Positions 54,422 through 63,740 are shown, numbered from the stretch's first letter. The stretch is 64,000 nt of DNA from Erythrobacter aurantius (GCF_023823125.1 NZ_CP090949.1:3124001-3188000); one strand, 5' to 3'. Numbers and translations: made by a program. Notes: a model not told the origin generated them from the sequence alone.

Positions 54422-54637
54422 TTAGCGGCCGGAAAAGCCCTTGAAGGCTGCCGTGATCACCGCGATCGCGGCAACCAGGGTCGAGAGCCATTTGACGAAG
54501 CGGACGACGCCAGTGGCTGTGTTCCAGGCGTCGAGCAGATCTTTGAGCTCCTTGCGCACGGCCTTGAGTTCGGCCTGGACGGCTTCAAGGTCAGCACGGA
54601 TCAGCGCCATTTCGACGGCGGGGTCTTGCTCAGCCAT
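54422..54637 (-). CDS. Small coiled-coil membrane protein of the lysis cassette
   Basis: 71 residues. N-terminal helix with heptad pattern (MALIRADLEAVQAELKAVRKELKDLL split) and a C-terminal membrane segment (WLSTLVAAIAVITAAF). This is the topology of XhlA-like/antiholin or second-holin proteins. ATG has GGGAG 5 nt upstream inside the stop region of the fibre gene, so coupled. Confidence 0.62.
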   Translation of the reverse strand: MAEQDPAVEMALIRADLEAVQAELKAVRKELKDLLDAWNTATGVVRFVKWLSTLVAAIAVITAAFKGFSGR

Positions 54638-54639
54638 GG

Positions 54640-55776
54640 TCACTCCCGCGTGATGTTTGAAGCGGAGACCTGCGCTCGCAACGCATCAAGCTCGGCCTTA
54701 AGCTCGACAATGGCCTGAAACGCGAGCGCGGTCAGTTTGGCGTAATCAACGGCCATGAACCCATCTGGCCGGGTGCGGACAGCGAGGGGAAAGGCCTGCT
54801 CGACGTCTTGGGCGATCACGCCGAAGTCGGCCTTGCGCACAAAGAGATCATCTTCGCCGCCCCGGGCTGCAAGGTGATCGTCGCGCCAGTCAAAATACTT
54901 GCCGCCAATCTCGCCAACGGCGCGCAGCGCACCGCCAATGGGGCGGACTTTCTCTTTTAGGCGCGCATCCGACGCAAAATATGCGGTGATGTCTCCGGTC
55001 GCGCGGATCTCGCCGGCAATCCCGGAGGCTGGTGTTCCAATGCCAAGGGAGCCAACTTGATAATTGCCCGCCGTGTTAAGGGCATTGGCCGTCCCGGCAA
55101 CGGTTGCCGTCGTTGCCGTGCTGGCGCTTGCCGCGCTCCCGCTGATGGAAATGCCCCATGTGCCGGTTGCGCCCACACCGCTTCGTGAGGGCACATCAAG
55201 ATTGGCGCGGGCTTCAACTCCGGTGGTCCCGCCGGTGCCGCCGCCTGCGACGAGCACCGTGCCGGTGAGCTTGGAGGCGGCGAGCGACGTCAGCCAGGTA
55301 GGATCGGCATAGCTCGATGTAGAAAGCAGCGCTGCGCTGGATTGGGCCGGGGCGCTCAGGCCAATCGTCCAGGCCGCATAGGTTCCGCTGCCGCCGATCG
55401 CCGAGACGTTGACGACAAGCGCGCCGGTGCCGCTGGTATAGGCGGTAATCTGACCATGCATCCAGTTTGCAGGTGTGGCCGTGTTGGTAATCGTCACCCA
55501 TTGCCCAACCACGAAGGCCTTTGCCGTCTGGACAGTGAGCGATTTGGATCCAGTACCAATCGTCAGCGAGGTTGTGCTGGTGGCGCTGGTCCCTGGCGCG
55601 TTGGTGGCGGTCGCAGCGCTTGCCGCGGCGTTGCTGGCATAGCCATTCACTTCGCTGGCAAGGGCATTAGCCTGGGTGGCGAAGTTCGGCAGCGCCGACA
55701 GAAAGGCGTCAGCGCGCGCGTTGAAGTTCGTCGCGTCCGACCGGGTGGGCGGCGCGGGCAAGGCCGTGATGGGCAT
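54640..55776 (-). CDS. Phage tail fibre with S74-type chaperone domain
   Basis: 378 residues. N-terminal helix (DAFLSALPNFATQANALASEV), Gly/Ser/Thr/Ala-rich beta body, and a C-terminal S74 chaperone domain (SDARLKEKVRPIGGAL, FGVIAQDVEQAFPLAV) with a terminal coiled coil. A second S74 fibre in the same tail locus, about 3 kb from the first. Located just upstream of the lysis genes. Confidence 0.8.
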   Translation of the reverse strand: MPITALPAPPTRSDATNFNARADAFLSALPNFATQANALASEVNGYASNAAASAATATNAPGTSATSTTSLTIGTGSKSLTVQTAKAFVVGQWVTITNTATPANWMHGQITAYTSGTGALVVNVSAIGGSGTYAAWTIGLSAPAQSSAALLSTSSYADPTWLTSLAASKLTGTVLVAGGGTGGTTGVEARANLDVPSRSGVGATGTWGISISGSAASASTATTATVAGTANALNTAGNYQVGSLGIGTPASGIAGEIRATGDITAYFASDARLKEKVRPIGGALRAVGEIGGKYFDWRDDHLAARGGEDDLFVRKADFGVIAQDVEQAFPLAVRTRPDGFMAVDYAKLTALAFQAIVELKAELDALRAQVSASNITRE

Positions 55777-55801
55777 GGCAGTTCCTGCGCTGAGGGTAAG
55801 G

Positions 55802-56695
55802 TTAAGTCAGGCCTTCAATGGTCAGGCTGCAGTAGCTGACCGTCGGATAGGCAAGGTCGATCGAGAACTCTTTGTAAAAGCCGAATACGGTCAGGCTCTC
55901 GAAGCTCTCCGAGCCGATCCAAAGGACGGGTGTTGCACGAATTGCGGCAAGGGTGCGGTGCACATCGTCGATTGCAGAAGTCTGCATGACCACGCGCGCC
56001 GTCATCCGTTTGGCAAAGGCGCGTTCGACCACCGAGGTCACTCCGAACTGGTCGGTTTCCTTGCGCGAATAGTCGATGATCCCGAGATCGACCCCGTGCT
56101 CGGTATCTCCAATGTCGAACTGACGCCCGACGAGCAATGTGCCGCAGGAGACCAGGTCAGCCGGGTTATCGCGAGTCATGCTGACAGTCAGGACACCCGT
56201 CTCGTAGACCGGGATATCGAGGAACAGCATGCTGCTTTTCTTGCCCAGCGGTTCGAAGAACCAGGCGAACCAGCTATCAATCGCATTCCCGCCCGCATTG
56301 AAGCTCTGGGTCTTCGAATAGAGCTGCGTGCCCGACACCGTGAGCGACACTGTAGCGCTCTCCGCATCGGTATCGATGAGCGCGACGCCGTCGGTTGCGC
56401 CTGGAGCCAGCACAACCTGCAAGCTGCCAGCCCGGGTTGTGGCAGTGCCCACCCGGTCATCGAACATGGCCCAGCGATTGGTCGGCCCCAGATCAAGCCA
56501 CTTGGTCGGATCACTCGCCGGGTTCACGCCGGTCGATGCTGCCAGTGCCTCATAGCGCCGGTGGGTTGAAGTCAGGATCACCTTGGCGCCTACCGCATAG
56601 GCTGTCCCCGACGCCCAGACCAGGTGGTCGTTCTCCGGGGCCGTGCTGCTGGTTAGCATCGCGTCCGTCAGCGTGGTCGGCCGGATCAGCTTCAT
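55802..56695 (-). CDS. Phage tail tip protein
   Basis: 297 residues. N-terminal TTLTDAMLTSSTAPENDH and VGAKVILTSTHRRYEALA match a carbohydrate-binding-like segment seen in tail proteins; the rest is beta-sandwich. Overlaps the tape measure gene by ATGA, which fits a distal tail or baseplate protein. The exact role is not identifiable. Confidence 0.65.
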   Translation of the reverse strand: MKLIRPTTLTDAMLTSSTAPENDHLVWASGTAYAVGAKVILTSTHRRYEALAASTGVNPASDPTKWLDLGPTNRWAMFDDRVGTATTRAGSLQVVLAPGATDGVALIDTDAESATVSLTVSGTQLYSKTQSFNAGGNAIDSWFAWFFEPLGKKSSMLFLDIPVYETGVLTVSMTRDNPADLVSCGTLLVGRQFDIGDTEHGVDLGIIDYSRKETDQFGVTSVVERAFAKRMTARVVMQTSAIDDVHRTLAAIRATPVLWIGSESFESLTVFGFYKEFSIDLAYPTVSYCSLTIEGLT

Positions 56696-59600
56696 GCCGC
56701 CGCCCTCACGGCTAGGGTATCGCCGTCTGGCGTTACCCGTTCGAGGATGCGGGCCGTCTTGCTGGTGCCGGACGCGATCGTTGCCGAGGCAATCCGCTGT
56801 TCATCGCGCAGATCTGCCATTTCCTGACGCACCGCGCGCAATTCATCGAGCAGCGCCGACTGGCCGTCATTGGCCGGAATGGTCGCCGTGCCCATCTGGT
56901 TGGCGGCGAACTGCTCCCACCAGCTTGGATCCAGATTGCCGGTCGCAGCCGTTTCTGCATCGGCATTGGTGCCGGCAGCCTCGGTTATGATCGCCAGCGT
57001 CTGCTCGAGGCTGGCGGCCGTCAGACCCTGCAGGCGCGCCAGATCTTCTGCCGACCGTGCGGTATTGGCGGCAACCGACAGCAGTGCCTGGCTGAGAGCC
57101 GGCAGCGCCCTGGCGGCCTCCTGGTCCCCGCCTCGCGCCAGCATGGAGGCATTGTTGAACTTGGCCAGCGCTTCAGCATAGCTGCCTGATCTGGTGCCTA
57201 TAACGCCCCGGATCCGTTCGATCTCGGCAATCAAGGCATCGGTGATCGCCGCCCAGGCCGAGCGAAGCTTTTCAGCGGCATTGGCGGCGGCTTCGGCTGC
57301 CTTCTTCTGGTCTTCAAGGGCCCAGATCTGCTGCTGCAGCGCGCGGTTGCTTTCATCGAGCTGGGCAAGATCGAGCGCCCGAAGCGCCGCGGTATTACCT
57401 TGAACCTCCAGCAGCTGACGTTCGAGCGACAGACGCTCGTCGGCAATGGCGGCCGCACTGGCTGCGTCCTGGGCGGCGCCAATGAGCTCGGCAAAGGCGG
57501 GTGCCAGCTGGATCAAGGTGACATAGGCCGCGCGGCCAGCCTCGGTGGTCAGGTCTTGCGCTTCGACGAGCGCCCGGAAGCCTGCGATGCTTTGAGGAAG
57601 CCCAAGCCCAAGGCTCTCGAACACCCGGGCCATCTGCGCGGTCTGGACCGAGGCCTGCTCAGCCTTGCTGTAGTAGAGCGCAAAATAATCGCCCGTCGCC
57701 GAGGTCATGTCGCTGGCCGAACCGAACAGGTCCAACAGGTTCATCTTCGCCGCAAGGCTCAGATCCTCGACCGAGGTGCCAAGCAGGCTGAGCGAGGAAC
57801 TCACCGCCTCGACGCTCGAGGCAACGCGGATCAGCGTCTCGAAATAGCCTTCGCCAACCTTCTGGAACTGCTCGAGCCCTGGCACGGCATAGCGAGCCAG
57901 ATTGTCGGCCGCTGCGCCAAAGACAGCGGTTAGCTTTTCCTGAATCTCGGCCCCGGTCAGACCCTTCAGATCGATCTTGCCGATGTTGATGACAAAACCC
58001 TGCAAGCGGGATTGAACGTCGCTCAGCGACAAGCCAAGCGGCCCGGCTGCGGCCGAGATCGCATCATAGAAGCCGGAAAAGATCAGCGCGAACTGGCGTT
58101 CGAGCTCGGCATCGGCCGCGGAATAGCGGGTCGAGTAACTCGAGCCCATGCTGATCCCGAGGAACTTCTTGGTCTTCTTGACGTCGCTGTAATAGCTCGC
58201 GTCAAAACCGCCGGATAGGATCTCTGCCAGCGACTGGCCGCGACCGAAGATGCCCTGGCCGGTGATCGTAGTCTTGGTGCCGAACAGTGCGCCGAACGCC
58301 TTGCCGACGAGCCCGACCAGACCGCCCAGAATGCCGCCGATGATGGGGATCTTGTTGAGAACGGCCCCCACGCCTTCAAGACCCTTGCCGATGAGGCCGG
58401 TCACGCCCGTGGGCTGATAGCCAGTGTTCACGCCTGCAGCCGAGGCTTCAGCGCCATTGGTGCGAATGATGAGGTTGGTAAGCCCGCCGATATTGGCTTC
58501 GATGTTGCGCAAGGAAGCAAGCATGGCGGCGGAGTAGCGCATGGTCAGCGTGTCGACCTCGCGCAGGTGATCGATGGCTTTGGCAATACTCTCCGACTTG
58601 GCCGTGCTGTCCCCAAACACTGTGCCCGTGCCATCATTGGCAGCCGGCAGTTTTGGAGACCCGCCAAAGGCGCCGCTGATCGCGACACCGAGAGATGCAA
58701 TGACACCGGCCGTGATGGCCCCTGCCGCAATGTTGAGCGGAAAAGGCAGCGAGCGGATGGCGTTCACCACGGCCTCCACCGCCTTGATGCCGGTTGTGAT
58801 AATCGAGTTGCCCTGTTCGACGCCGGCACGTGCAGTGTCTGAGGCGGCCATGGCAGTGTCGCTGGTGACCTTGGCTGCTGTCTGCGCGCCAATGAGGCCG
58901 ATCTTCACCGCCGCATTTTTGATCGCGATGGCCAACTCAAAGGCGCGGAACACCTTCTCGGCCGCCAGCAGCGCCTTGTAACCGTCCGAGCCCCCCTTGA
59001 AGAAGCCCTTCGCGGCCGAGGCGAGATTGCCATAGTGATTGATCTCGGCCGATGCCTGCGCCGCACGCGCGTCGGCATACTGAAACGAGGTGCGTCCATA
59101 TTCGCGCTCGGCCTCAGCCACGCGCTGGGCTGCAGCCACCTGCGCCGAGGCAAAACGGGTAATCTCGACCGTAATCGCGCCAATCGCCCCGCCGACGGAA
59201 CCGAAGGCATCAGCCATGTTTTGTGCCGCTGCTTCCGTAGCCGAGACCATGTCTACCAGGCTTTGGAGGAACTGCTCCTGACCGCTTTGCGCAAAGTCTG
59301 CTTCCATCAGCCGAATGCGCGCGGCCCGATACCGCTCCCAGGCCTCGACCCCGCGTTCCAGCACGATCTGTTCGCGTTCGGCCTCGAGATTGGCGAGTGC
59401 CTGCGCCCGGGCCGACTGGCCGAGCAAAGCGACCTGCTGTTCAAGCGGGCCGACCGTCTGGCGCAGGAACTCCGAGGTTGCAAAAGCGCGGGTGGCCTGT
59501 TCCCAGGCTTCGCCGGCTTGTAGAATTGCAACGCGCGCTTCGTCGGTCGGCGCCTTGAGCGCTGCCATGGCGACTTCCATCCGCTTGATCTCGATCGGGG

Positions 59601-60822
59601 TCTTGCCGATCTTGGCGGTCTCAAGCGCAAGATTGGCGGCAAAGTCGCGGGCGGCCTGAAGCGCACGTTCAGCTTCAGTTTCCTTCGGGCCTTTGGCGCT
59701 GCTGGCACGGTCGGTGCTGTCACCTCGGATCTCTTCCGCCTTGGCGGCAAGCCGGGCCTTTGCAGCAGCGATGCTGTTTTCCCGCCAACGCGCTGAAAAG
59801 GCATCCATCATGCTCATCGCATCGCCAAAAGCAGATGCAAACTCGTCGCGGACCTGGGCGCCCATACGCGCGGTCGAACCGGCAAAGCTGTTTTCCATCC
59901 GCGGTAGAGCCACGCTCTCGATCCGGGTGATGGTGGCAAGGCCCACTCGGTCAAGCACCGGGTTCACCCATTCGGCGAGCCAGTTGAGCGCTGCGATCGC
60001 TTTGTTGGCGAGGTATTCGATCCCGCTGATTGCCAGATTGGCGGCGCCAACAGCAGCTTCGCCGACCACACCGGGCAGTGCGGCCCAGGTGACACGGATC
60101 GCATTGAACCCGCCGACCCAGCCTGCATAGAGAATGGCGACCGCATATTTGCCAGCAGTCAGCACCGCTTCGAAGGCCGTGACCGCCCAATCCTTAAGGG
60201 TCGAGAATACCGAGCCCAGGTTGAGTCCATCCGAGACTGTCTTCCACAGTCCCTTCATGGTGTCGCCGATGGTGATCCCGACGGGACCCAGCTTTTCCAT
60301 TTCCTTCTTGGTGAGGCCGAGGCTTTGCGCATAGCGGTCGAGCTCGCCCGTCTGTTTGACGCTCGACTGGAACAGCTTGAATGCGCCGAACGCGATGCCA
60401 GCGGCAGCAGCGGCTGCGAGAAGATAGGGGTTTGTCAGCGCTGCCGCAGCGGCACTGGCCGCGAGCCCCAGCAGCGCCCGGGCCATGCCGCCGATGCCGA
60501 CACCGGCCTGCATGGCGATCTGCCCGATCTGCGAGCCCTGCTGCATGAACACGGTCATGGGTTTCTGGCCAGAGAACAAGCCAACCACCATGTCGTTGAG
60601 CTGAAAGACGAGGTTTTGGACATGGTGCCCGGCAAGCTTCGCCGAACCACCCATGCGCGTGACACCGCCGCCCCCGACCGCATTGAGCGCCCGGTCTGCA
60701 CGCGAGGCGCTGTCTGCCATGTCGCCCATCGCGCCTGCCACCGTGCGCTTCATGTCAGCCATCTCTTTCTGGAGCCGGGCAACGTTGGTGATCATTTCGA
60801 TTTCGAGGGTGCCTGCTTTCAC
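56692..60822 (-). CDS. Tail tape measure protein
   Basis: 1376 residues, the longest gene of the tail block, which sets tail length. The N-terminus has the helical coiled-coil region (ARLQKEMADMKRTVAGAM), hydrophobic Ala/Leu-rich segments (about 95-150 and 660-700, AGIAFGAFKLFQ), long helical repeats and Gly-rich stretches (GGILGGLVGLVGKAFGALFG). Follows the G/GT chaperones, the standard position. Overlaps the chaperone GT frame by ATGA. Confidence 0.9.
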   Translation of the reverse strand: MKAGTLEIEMITNVARLQKEMADMKRTVAGAMGDMADSASRADRALNAVGGGGVTRMGGSAKLAGHHVQNLVFQLNDMVVGLFSGQKPMTVFMQQGSQIGQIAMQAGVGIGGMARALLGLAASAAAAALTNPYLLAAAAAAGIAFGAFKLFQSSVKQTGELDRYAQSLGLTKKEMEKLGPVGITIGDTMKGLWKTVSDGLNLGSVFSTLKDWAVTAFEAVLTAGKYAVAILYAGWVGGFNAIRVTWAALPGVVGEAAVGAANLAISGIEYLANKAIAALNWLAEWVNPVLDRVGLATITRIESVALPRMENSFAGSTARMGAQVRDEFASAFGDAMSMMDAFSARWRENSIAAAKARLAAKAEEIRGDSTDRASSAKGPKETEAERALQAARDFAANLALETAKIGKTPIEIKRMEVAMAALKAPTDEARVAILQAGEAWEQATRAFATSEFLRQTVGPLEQQVALLGQSARAQALANLEAEREQIVLERGVEAWERYRAARIRLMEADFAQSGQEQFLQSLVDMVSATEAAAQNMADAFGSVGGAIGAITVEITRFASAQVAAAQRVAEAEREYGRTSFQYADARAAQASAEINHYGNLASAAKGFFKGGSDGYKALLAAEKVFRAFELAIAIKNAAVKIGLIGAQTAAKVTSDTAMAASDTARAGVEQGNSIITTGIKAVEAVVNAIRSLPFPLNIAAGAITAGVIASLGVAISGAFGGSPKLPAANDGTGTVFGDSTAKSESIAKAIDHLREVDTLTMRYSAAMLASLRNIEANIGGLTNLIIRTNGAEASAAGVNTGYQPTGVTGLIGKGLEGVGAVLNKIPIIGGILGGLVGLVGKAFGALFGTKTTITGQGIFGRGQSLAEILSGGFDASYYSDVKKTKKFLGISMGSSYSTRYSAADAELERQFALIFSGFYDAISAAAGPLGLSLSDVQSRLQGFVINIGKIDLKGLTGAEIQEKLTAVFGAAADNLARYAVPGLEQFQKVGEGYFETLIRVASSVEAVSSSLSLLGTSVEDLSLAAKMNLLDLFGSASDMTSATGDYFALYYSKAEQASVQTAQMARVFESLGLGLPQSIAGFRALVEAQDLTTEAGRAAYVTLIQLAPAFAELIGAAQDAASAAAIADERLSLERQLLEVQGNTAALRALDLAQLDESNRALQQQIWALEDQKKAAEAAANAAEKLRSAWAAITDALIAEIERIRGVIGTRSGSYAEALAKFNNASMLARGGDQEAARALPALSQALLSVAANTARSAEDLARLQGLTAASLEQTLAIITEAAGTNADAETAATGNLDPSWWEQFAANQMGTATIPANDGQSALLDELRAVRQEMADLRDEQRIASATIASGTSKTARILERVTPDGDTLAVRAAA

Positions 60823-61690
60823 GTGCTGGGCTCCTTCGACATCATCAGCGCCCGGAAGGCGTTGGTCACTTTCCGGGAGACTTCATTACGGTTGAGGACG
60901 GACGTGGCTGTCCATGGCGGCGGGCAATCAGGCTCGCGGGCGCGGACGGTTTCGGCGACGAATTCACCCGAAAGCCGTCGCAAGAGGCGGACCAGCCACG
61001 GAGGCAGATCGAGCCCCATGCAGTGCTGCCACTCGCCAATCGTGGCCCAGGAGATGGGGACTGCTCCCATCGCGCCGGGATCGGTGGGGCCGACTTCCAT
61101 GAGCCAGTCGATCACCCAAGGGGTGCGGATGGGTGGAAAGTCCGGAGTAAGGTCGTCGATGGCCATTCGCTGCAGCCTGGTCAGCGGTTCAGCATCGGTG
61201 TCGGGTTTGATTTGTTTGGTAGTGCGCGGCTTGGGCGCCGTGCCCAGCCACGCCAGTTGCCGGACGTAAAGGCTCAGCTCTCGGCCGAGCTCTTCGTAAA
61301 ATTTGCCCAGTCATTGATGTGAGCGGCGACCTGCGTGGCGATGAACCCGATCGATGGATCGGCATAGGCCTTGCGAAACAGTTCCTGGCCTTCGAGCCCG
61401 TCGGCGGGCGGATAGGTGAAGCCGTTGAAGCTGACCGTGCAGGCAGCCAGAAAATCAGCCTGTTCGGCGAGCTTCTCCTCGGCCGACTGGTCCATCTTCC
61501 CGCGCTTCTTGATCTTGTCCATCAGCTGGTTCTGCTGGCGCGCCTGGGCGCGCTGATAGACCTTGGAGCCTGGGCCGTAGACCGTGATCGAGAGGCGCTT
61601 GCCCTTCTCGTCGAAGAGCGGGGCATCGTCGCCGCCCACCAGTTCGAGGGTCGAGGTATCGGTGGCGGCGAGCGTCGTGATGTCGAACAT
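60819..61690 (-). CDS. Tail assembly chaperone GT fusion (-1 frameshift product)
   Basis: The first 131 codons are those of the G protein; after the slippery site the -1 frame gives 159 more residues (YEELGRELSLYVRQLAWLG to MMSKEPST), about 290 in total, close to lambda gpGT (about 279). The T frame has no good start of its own before 61166. GT proteins bind the tape measure and tail tube subunits during assembly. The T part includes an acidic/aromatic segment PWVIDWLMEVGPTDPG. Confidence 0.8.
61274..61690 (-). CDS. Tail assembly chaperone G
   Basis: 138 residues (lambda gpG: 140). N-terminus FDITTLAATDTSTLELVG, then a helical Lys/Gln-rich region (YQRAQARQQNQLMDKIKKRG). The ATG at 61690 has AAGGAG 8 nt upstream. 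It stops 8 codons after the slippery heptamer, so most ribosomes make G and a fraction GT. Adjacent to the tape measure, as in siphophages. Confidence 0.83.
   Translation of the reverse strand: MFDITTLAATDTSTLELVGGDDAPLFDEKGKRLSITVYGPGSKVYQRAQARQQNQLMDKIKKRGKMDQSAEEKLAEQADFLAACTVSFNGFTYPPADGLEGQELFRKAYADPSIGFIATQVAAHINDWANFTKSSAES
61298..61304 (-). promoter_or_regulatory. Slippery heptamer for -1 programmed frameshift
   Basis: Minus strand reads A AAT TTT in the G frame (codons GCA AAT TTT ACG), a canonical X-XXY-YYZ site. Slipping one base enters the open T frame with TAC GAA. Confidence 0.8.
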
Positions 61691-61741
61691 CAATGTTCTC
61701 CTTGGCAATATCGCAATGTTCTGGGAAATGCCCGCCCGAGT

Positions 61742-61826
61742 GCGGGCGTGGCGGAATTGGTAGACGCACCAGATTTAGGTTCTGGCGCCTAACAGCGTGG
61801 GGGTTCGAGTCCCTTCGCCCGCACCA
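61742..61826 (+). tRNA. tRNA-Leu(UAG)
   Basis: 85-nt tRNA with long variable arm. Acceptor stem GCGGGCG/CGCCCGC, anticodon stem CCAGA/TCTGG with loop TTTAGGT (anticodon UAG), T-loop GTTCGAG, encoded CCA. It lies on the strand opposite to the tail genes. Confidence 0.95.
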
Positions 61827-61841
61827 TGCCGATATGGCTGC

Positions 61842-61927
61842 GCGGATGTGGCGGAATGGTAGACGCCCGAGACTTAAAATCTTGTGAGGGTATCCTCGTG
61901 CGGGTTCGAGTCCCGCCATCCGCACCA
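61842..61927 (+). tRNA. tRNA-Leu(UAA)
   Basis: 86-nt class II tRNA. Acceptor stem GCGGATG/CATCCGC, anticodon stem CGAGA/TCTTG with loop CTTAAAA (anticodon UAA), T-loop GTTCGAG, encoded CCA. Only 15 nt after the first tRNA, probably one transcript. Confidence 0.95.
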
Positions 61928-61935
61928 CAGCATCA

Positions 61936-62397
61936 TTATGGCGCCAGCACCTCGACAATGCCCACACCAGCGGAGTTGGTGGTGAGTTCGAGGGTCACCG
62001 TGGCGGTGGTGATCTGATCGACCGAACCGACATTGACCTTGAAGCTCATGACTTGCGCCTGGAAATAGTACTTGTCGCCGTTCTGGGTTGTAACCAGGAA
62101 GCTGTGATCAGCGTCCGAGAGCGAGGCGGATTTCAGCAGGATCTGGCCGGCATCATCAGTGTCGAGGCCGAGTTGGATCTGCATCGTGCCCTGGTTGAAG
62201 CTGCCCTTCTTTTTAACGACGCCGCGGCTGCCTACGGGATTGAAGGTGACGAGATTGAACTCGCGGCCGAACTCGCCGAGATCGGAAACCTCGCCGACCA
62301 CGGTCATGGTGAGCGCATTGTAGCCGGTGGCGTCAAAAGTCGCAGGGGTAGAGGCCGACACCTTCAAGGTGGTGCCGGCGGAAGTCCGAACGGTCAT
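61936..62397 (-). CDS. Major tail tube protein
   Basis: 153 residues, beta-rich (TTLKVSASTPATFDATGY, FNQGTMQIQLGLDTDDAG, TTATVTLELTTNSAGVG), matching lambda gpV-type tail tube subunits with a C-terminal Ig-like segment. Lies between tail completion and chaperone genes, the usual place. Its end is 9 nt from the antisense tRNA-Leu(UAA). Confidence 0.8.
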   Translation of the reverse strand: MTVRTSAGTTLKVSASTPATFDATGYNALTMTVVGEVSDLGEFGREFNLVTFNPVGSRGVVKKKGSFNQGTMQIQLGLDTDDAGQILLKSASLSDADHSFLVTTQNGDKYYFQAQVMSFKVNVGSVDQITTATVTLELTTNSAGVGIVEVLAP

Positions 62398-62425
62398 GGC
62401 AATGGGTCCTTATGAAGGTGAGGCT

Positions 62426-62830
62426 TCAACGCGCCTCGTTGAATGAGACGCGGAAGTCCTGCGTCTGCATGTGGATGCCGGTCTCCTCGTCGAGGAAATC
62501 AGGACCGGCGGAATCTGTGTGGACGGTCACGGCAAAGAGCCCATCGATGGTGGGCATCTGGTCGGCCGCCGCCTGGCGGACTGCCGCGATAATGGCTTTC
62601 ACTTCAGGGTAGGTCCGGGCCAGAACGGTTACCTGCACGCGCTCGGTGACGCGGCGTTTCGCGCCCGGAGCCGGAACGTTGCGGTCGACACTGCTGACCG
62701 ACATCAGCGATATCGCCGGCAAGTCCGTGCCCTGTGCCAGCATCCCAGCGGCGATCCGCGCAACGGGGACAAGCGACGTCACCCCGGTGTCAGCCACCAG
62801 GAGCGAGCGGACCGCAATAACACCATTCAT
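62426..62830 (-). CDS. Tail completion protein (DUF3168-like)
   Basis: 134 residues of the DUF3168/tail terminator type (VIAVRSLLVADTGVTSLV, RIAAGMLAQGTDLPAISL, ERVQVTVLARTYPEVKAI). Such proteins cap the tail tube before joining the head. Overlaps the gp10-like gene by ATGA and precedes the tail tube. Confidence 0.8.
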   Translation of the reverse strand: MNGVIAVRSLLVADTGVTSLVPVARIAAGMLAQGTDLPAISLMSVSSVDRNVPAPGAKRRVTERVQVTVLARTYPEVKAIIAAVRQAAADQMPTIDGLFAVTVHTDSAGPDFLDEETGIHMQTQDFRVSFNEAR

Positions 62831-63390
62831 TCGTCATCGACCTCCAGGGTCGGCGCCTTCAGGTTCCCGATCTGGACGCGGTGGGCGATGTAGGACCCCA
62901 TGGCGTTCACCGCTTCCTCGGCTTTTTGGTCAAGCGCTGGGCGCAGGAAGGGTTTTGCGGCGTGACCGGGGTGCATGACCGTCGGCCCGACGAAGTTCTT
63001 GCCAATTTTGAGACTACCGCGCTTCACCATCTTATTGATTGTGCCGATACCGACTTTGCGCGGGCCGCGCCGGGTTTCACGCACCGGCTTGTCGGCGTCT
63101 GACACCGAGATCAGGTGAGGTGCGACGCCATATTCAATGAACAGGCCAAGATAGGAGCCTTTCCCACGCAGTTTGACGTAAGACGAAAGCTTGGCGCCCT
63201 CGGTCCGGGTGCCAATCCCGATTGCGCGCTTCAATTGCCCGGTCCTCACCGGCACATTGGCATTGGCCTGCTGCTGGATCACCTTGGCACCGGCCCGAAG
63301 TCCGCCACGGATCACGTTGCGCTCCAGGTTCTTGGGCAGTTCGTCGAGCAAACGCAGCAGTTCAGGGCCGCCCTTGAGCCGTATCGTCAT
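62827..63390 (-). CDS. HK97 gp10-like phage protein
   Basis: 187 residues. Family pattern: N-terminal helix (LKGGPELLRLLDELP), GLRAGAKVIQQQANANVPVRTGQLKRAI, and FIEYGVAPHLISV with HPGHAAKPFLRPAL. It functions at the head-tail joint. ATG at 63390 has GGAG 7 nt upstream and overlaps the previous stop; an upstream in-frame start at 63486 lies inside that gene and is rejected. Confidence 0.85.
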   Translation of the reverse strand: MTIRLKGGPELLRLLDELPKNLERNVIRGGLRAGAKVIQQQANANVPVRTGQLKRAIGIGTRTEGAKLSSYVKLRGKGSYLGLFIEYGVAPHLISVSDADKPVRETRRGPRKVGIGTINKMVKRGSLKIGKNFVGPTVMHPGHAAKPFLRPALDQKAEEAVNAMGSYIAHRVQIGNLKAPTLEVDDE

Positions 63391-63740
63391 GGTGCAGCTC
63401 CTTCGCTCGAATGTTCCTCGACCATAAACTCCATGGCCTCCCGCCGCCCCAGCGTTGCAGGGCCGGAAATGATTTGGTGGACGCATGAATCGATGATGAC
63501 CCGCATATCTGCGGCGAGCCCCGCCAGATACCGAATGCGGATCCGGGCAGGACGGCGACCAATCTGGATGCTGTCGGCCAGGCGCTCAGCCTTGGACGGC
63601 AGAATGTCCTTCACCTCGGCCCAAACGCAGGCGAACTCGGTCCAATTGACCTGTTCGGTGCCATAGTGCGGGTCGTGCGTGACAACCTTGCACTCAATCC
63701 GGATCCTTGTGTCGAGCTTCGAGGCTAGATCCAGCGACAT
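63387..63740 (-). CDS. Phage head closure (head-tail adaptor) protein
   Basis: 117 residues of the SPP1 gp16/HK97 head-closure family: N-terminal RIRIECKVVTHDPHYGTEQVNW, then VWAEVKDILPSKAERL and RIRIRYLAGLAADMRVI. It closes the connector after DNA packaging. Coupled by ATGA to the gp10-like gene. Confidence 0.82.
   Translation of the reverse strand: MSLDLASKLDTRIRIECKVVTHDPHYGTEQVNWTEFACVWAEVKDILPSKAERLADSIQIGRRPARIRIRYLAGLAADMRVIIDSCVHQIISGPATLGRREAMEFMVEEHSSEGAAP

Noticed and set aside
61724..61748. Hairpin GCCCGC/GCGGGC overlapping the first tRNA as a terminator
   Set aside because: The right arm is the tRNA acceptor stem and no T-run follows on either strand.
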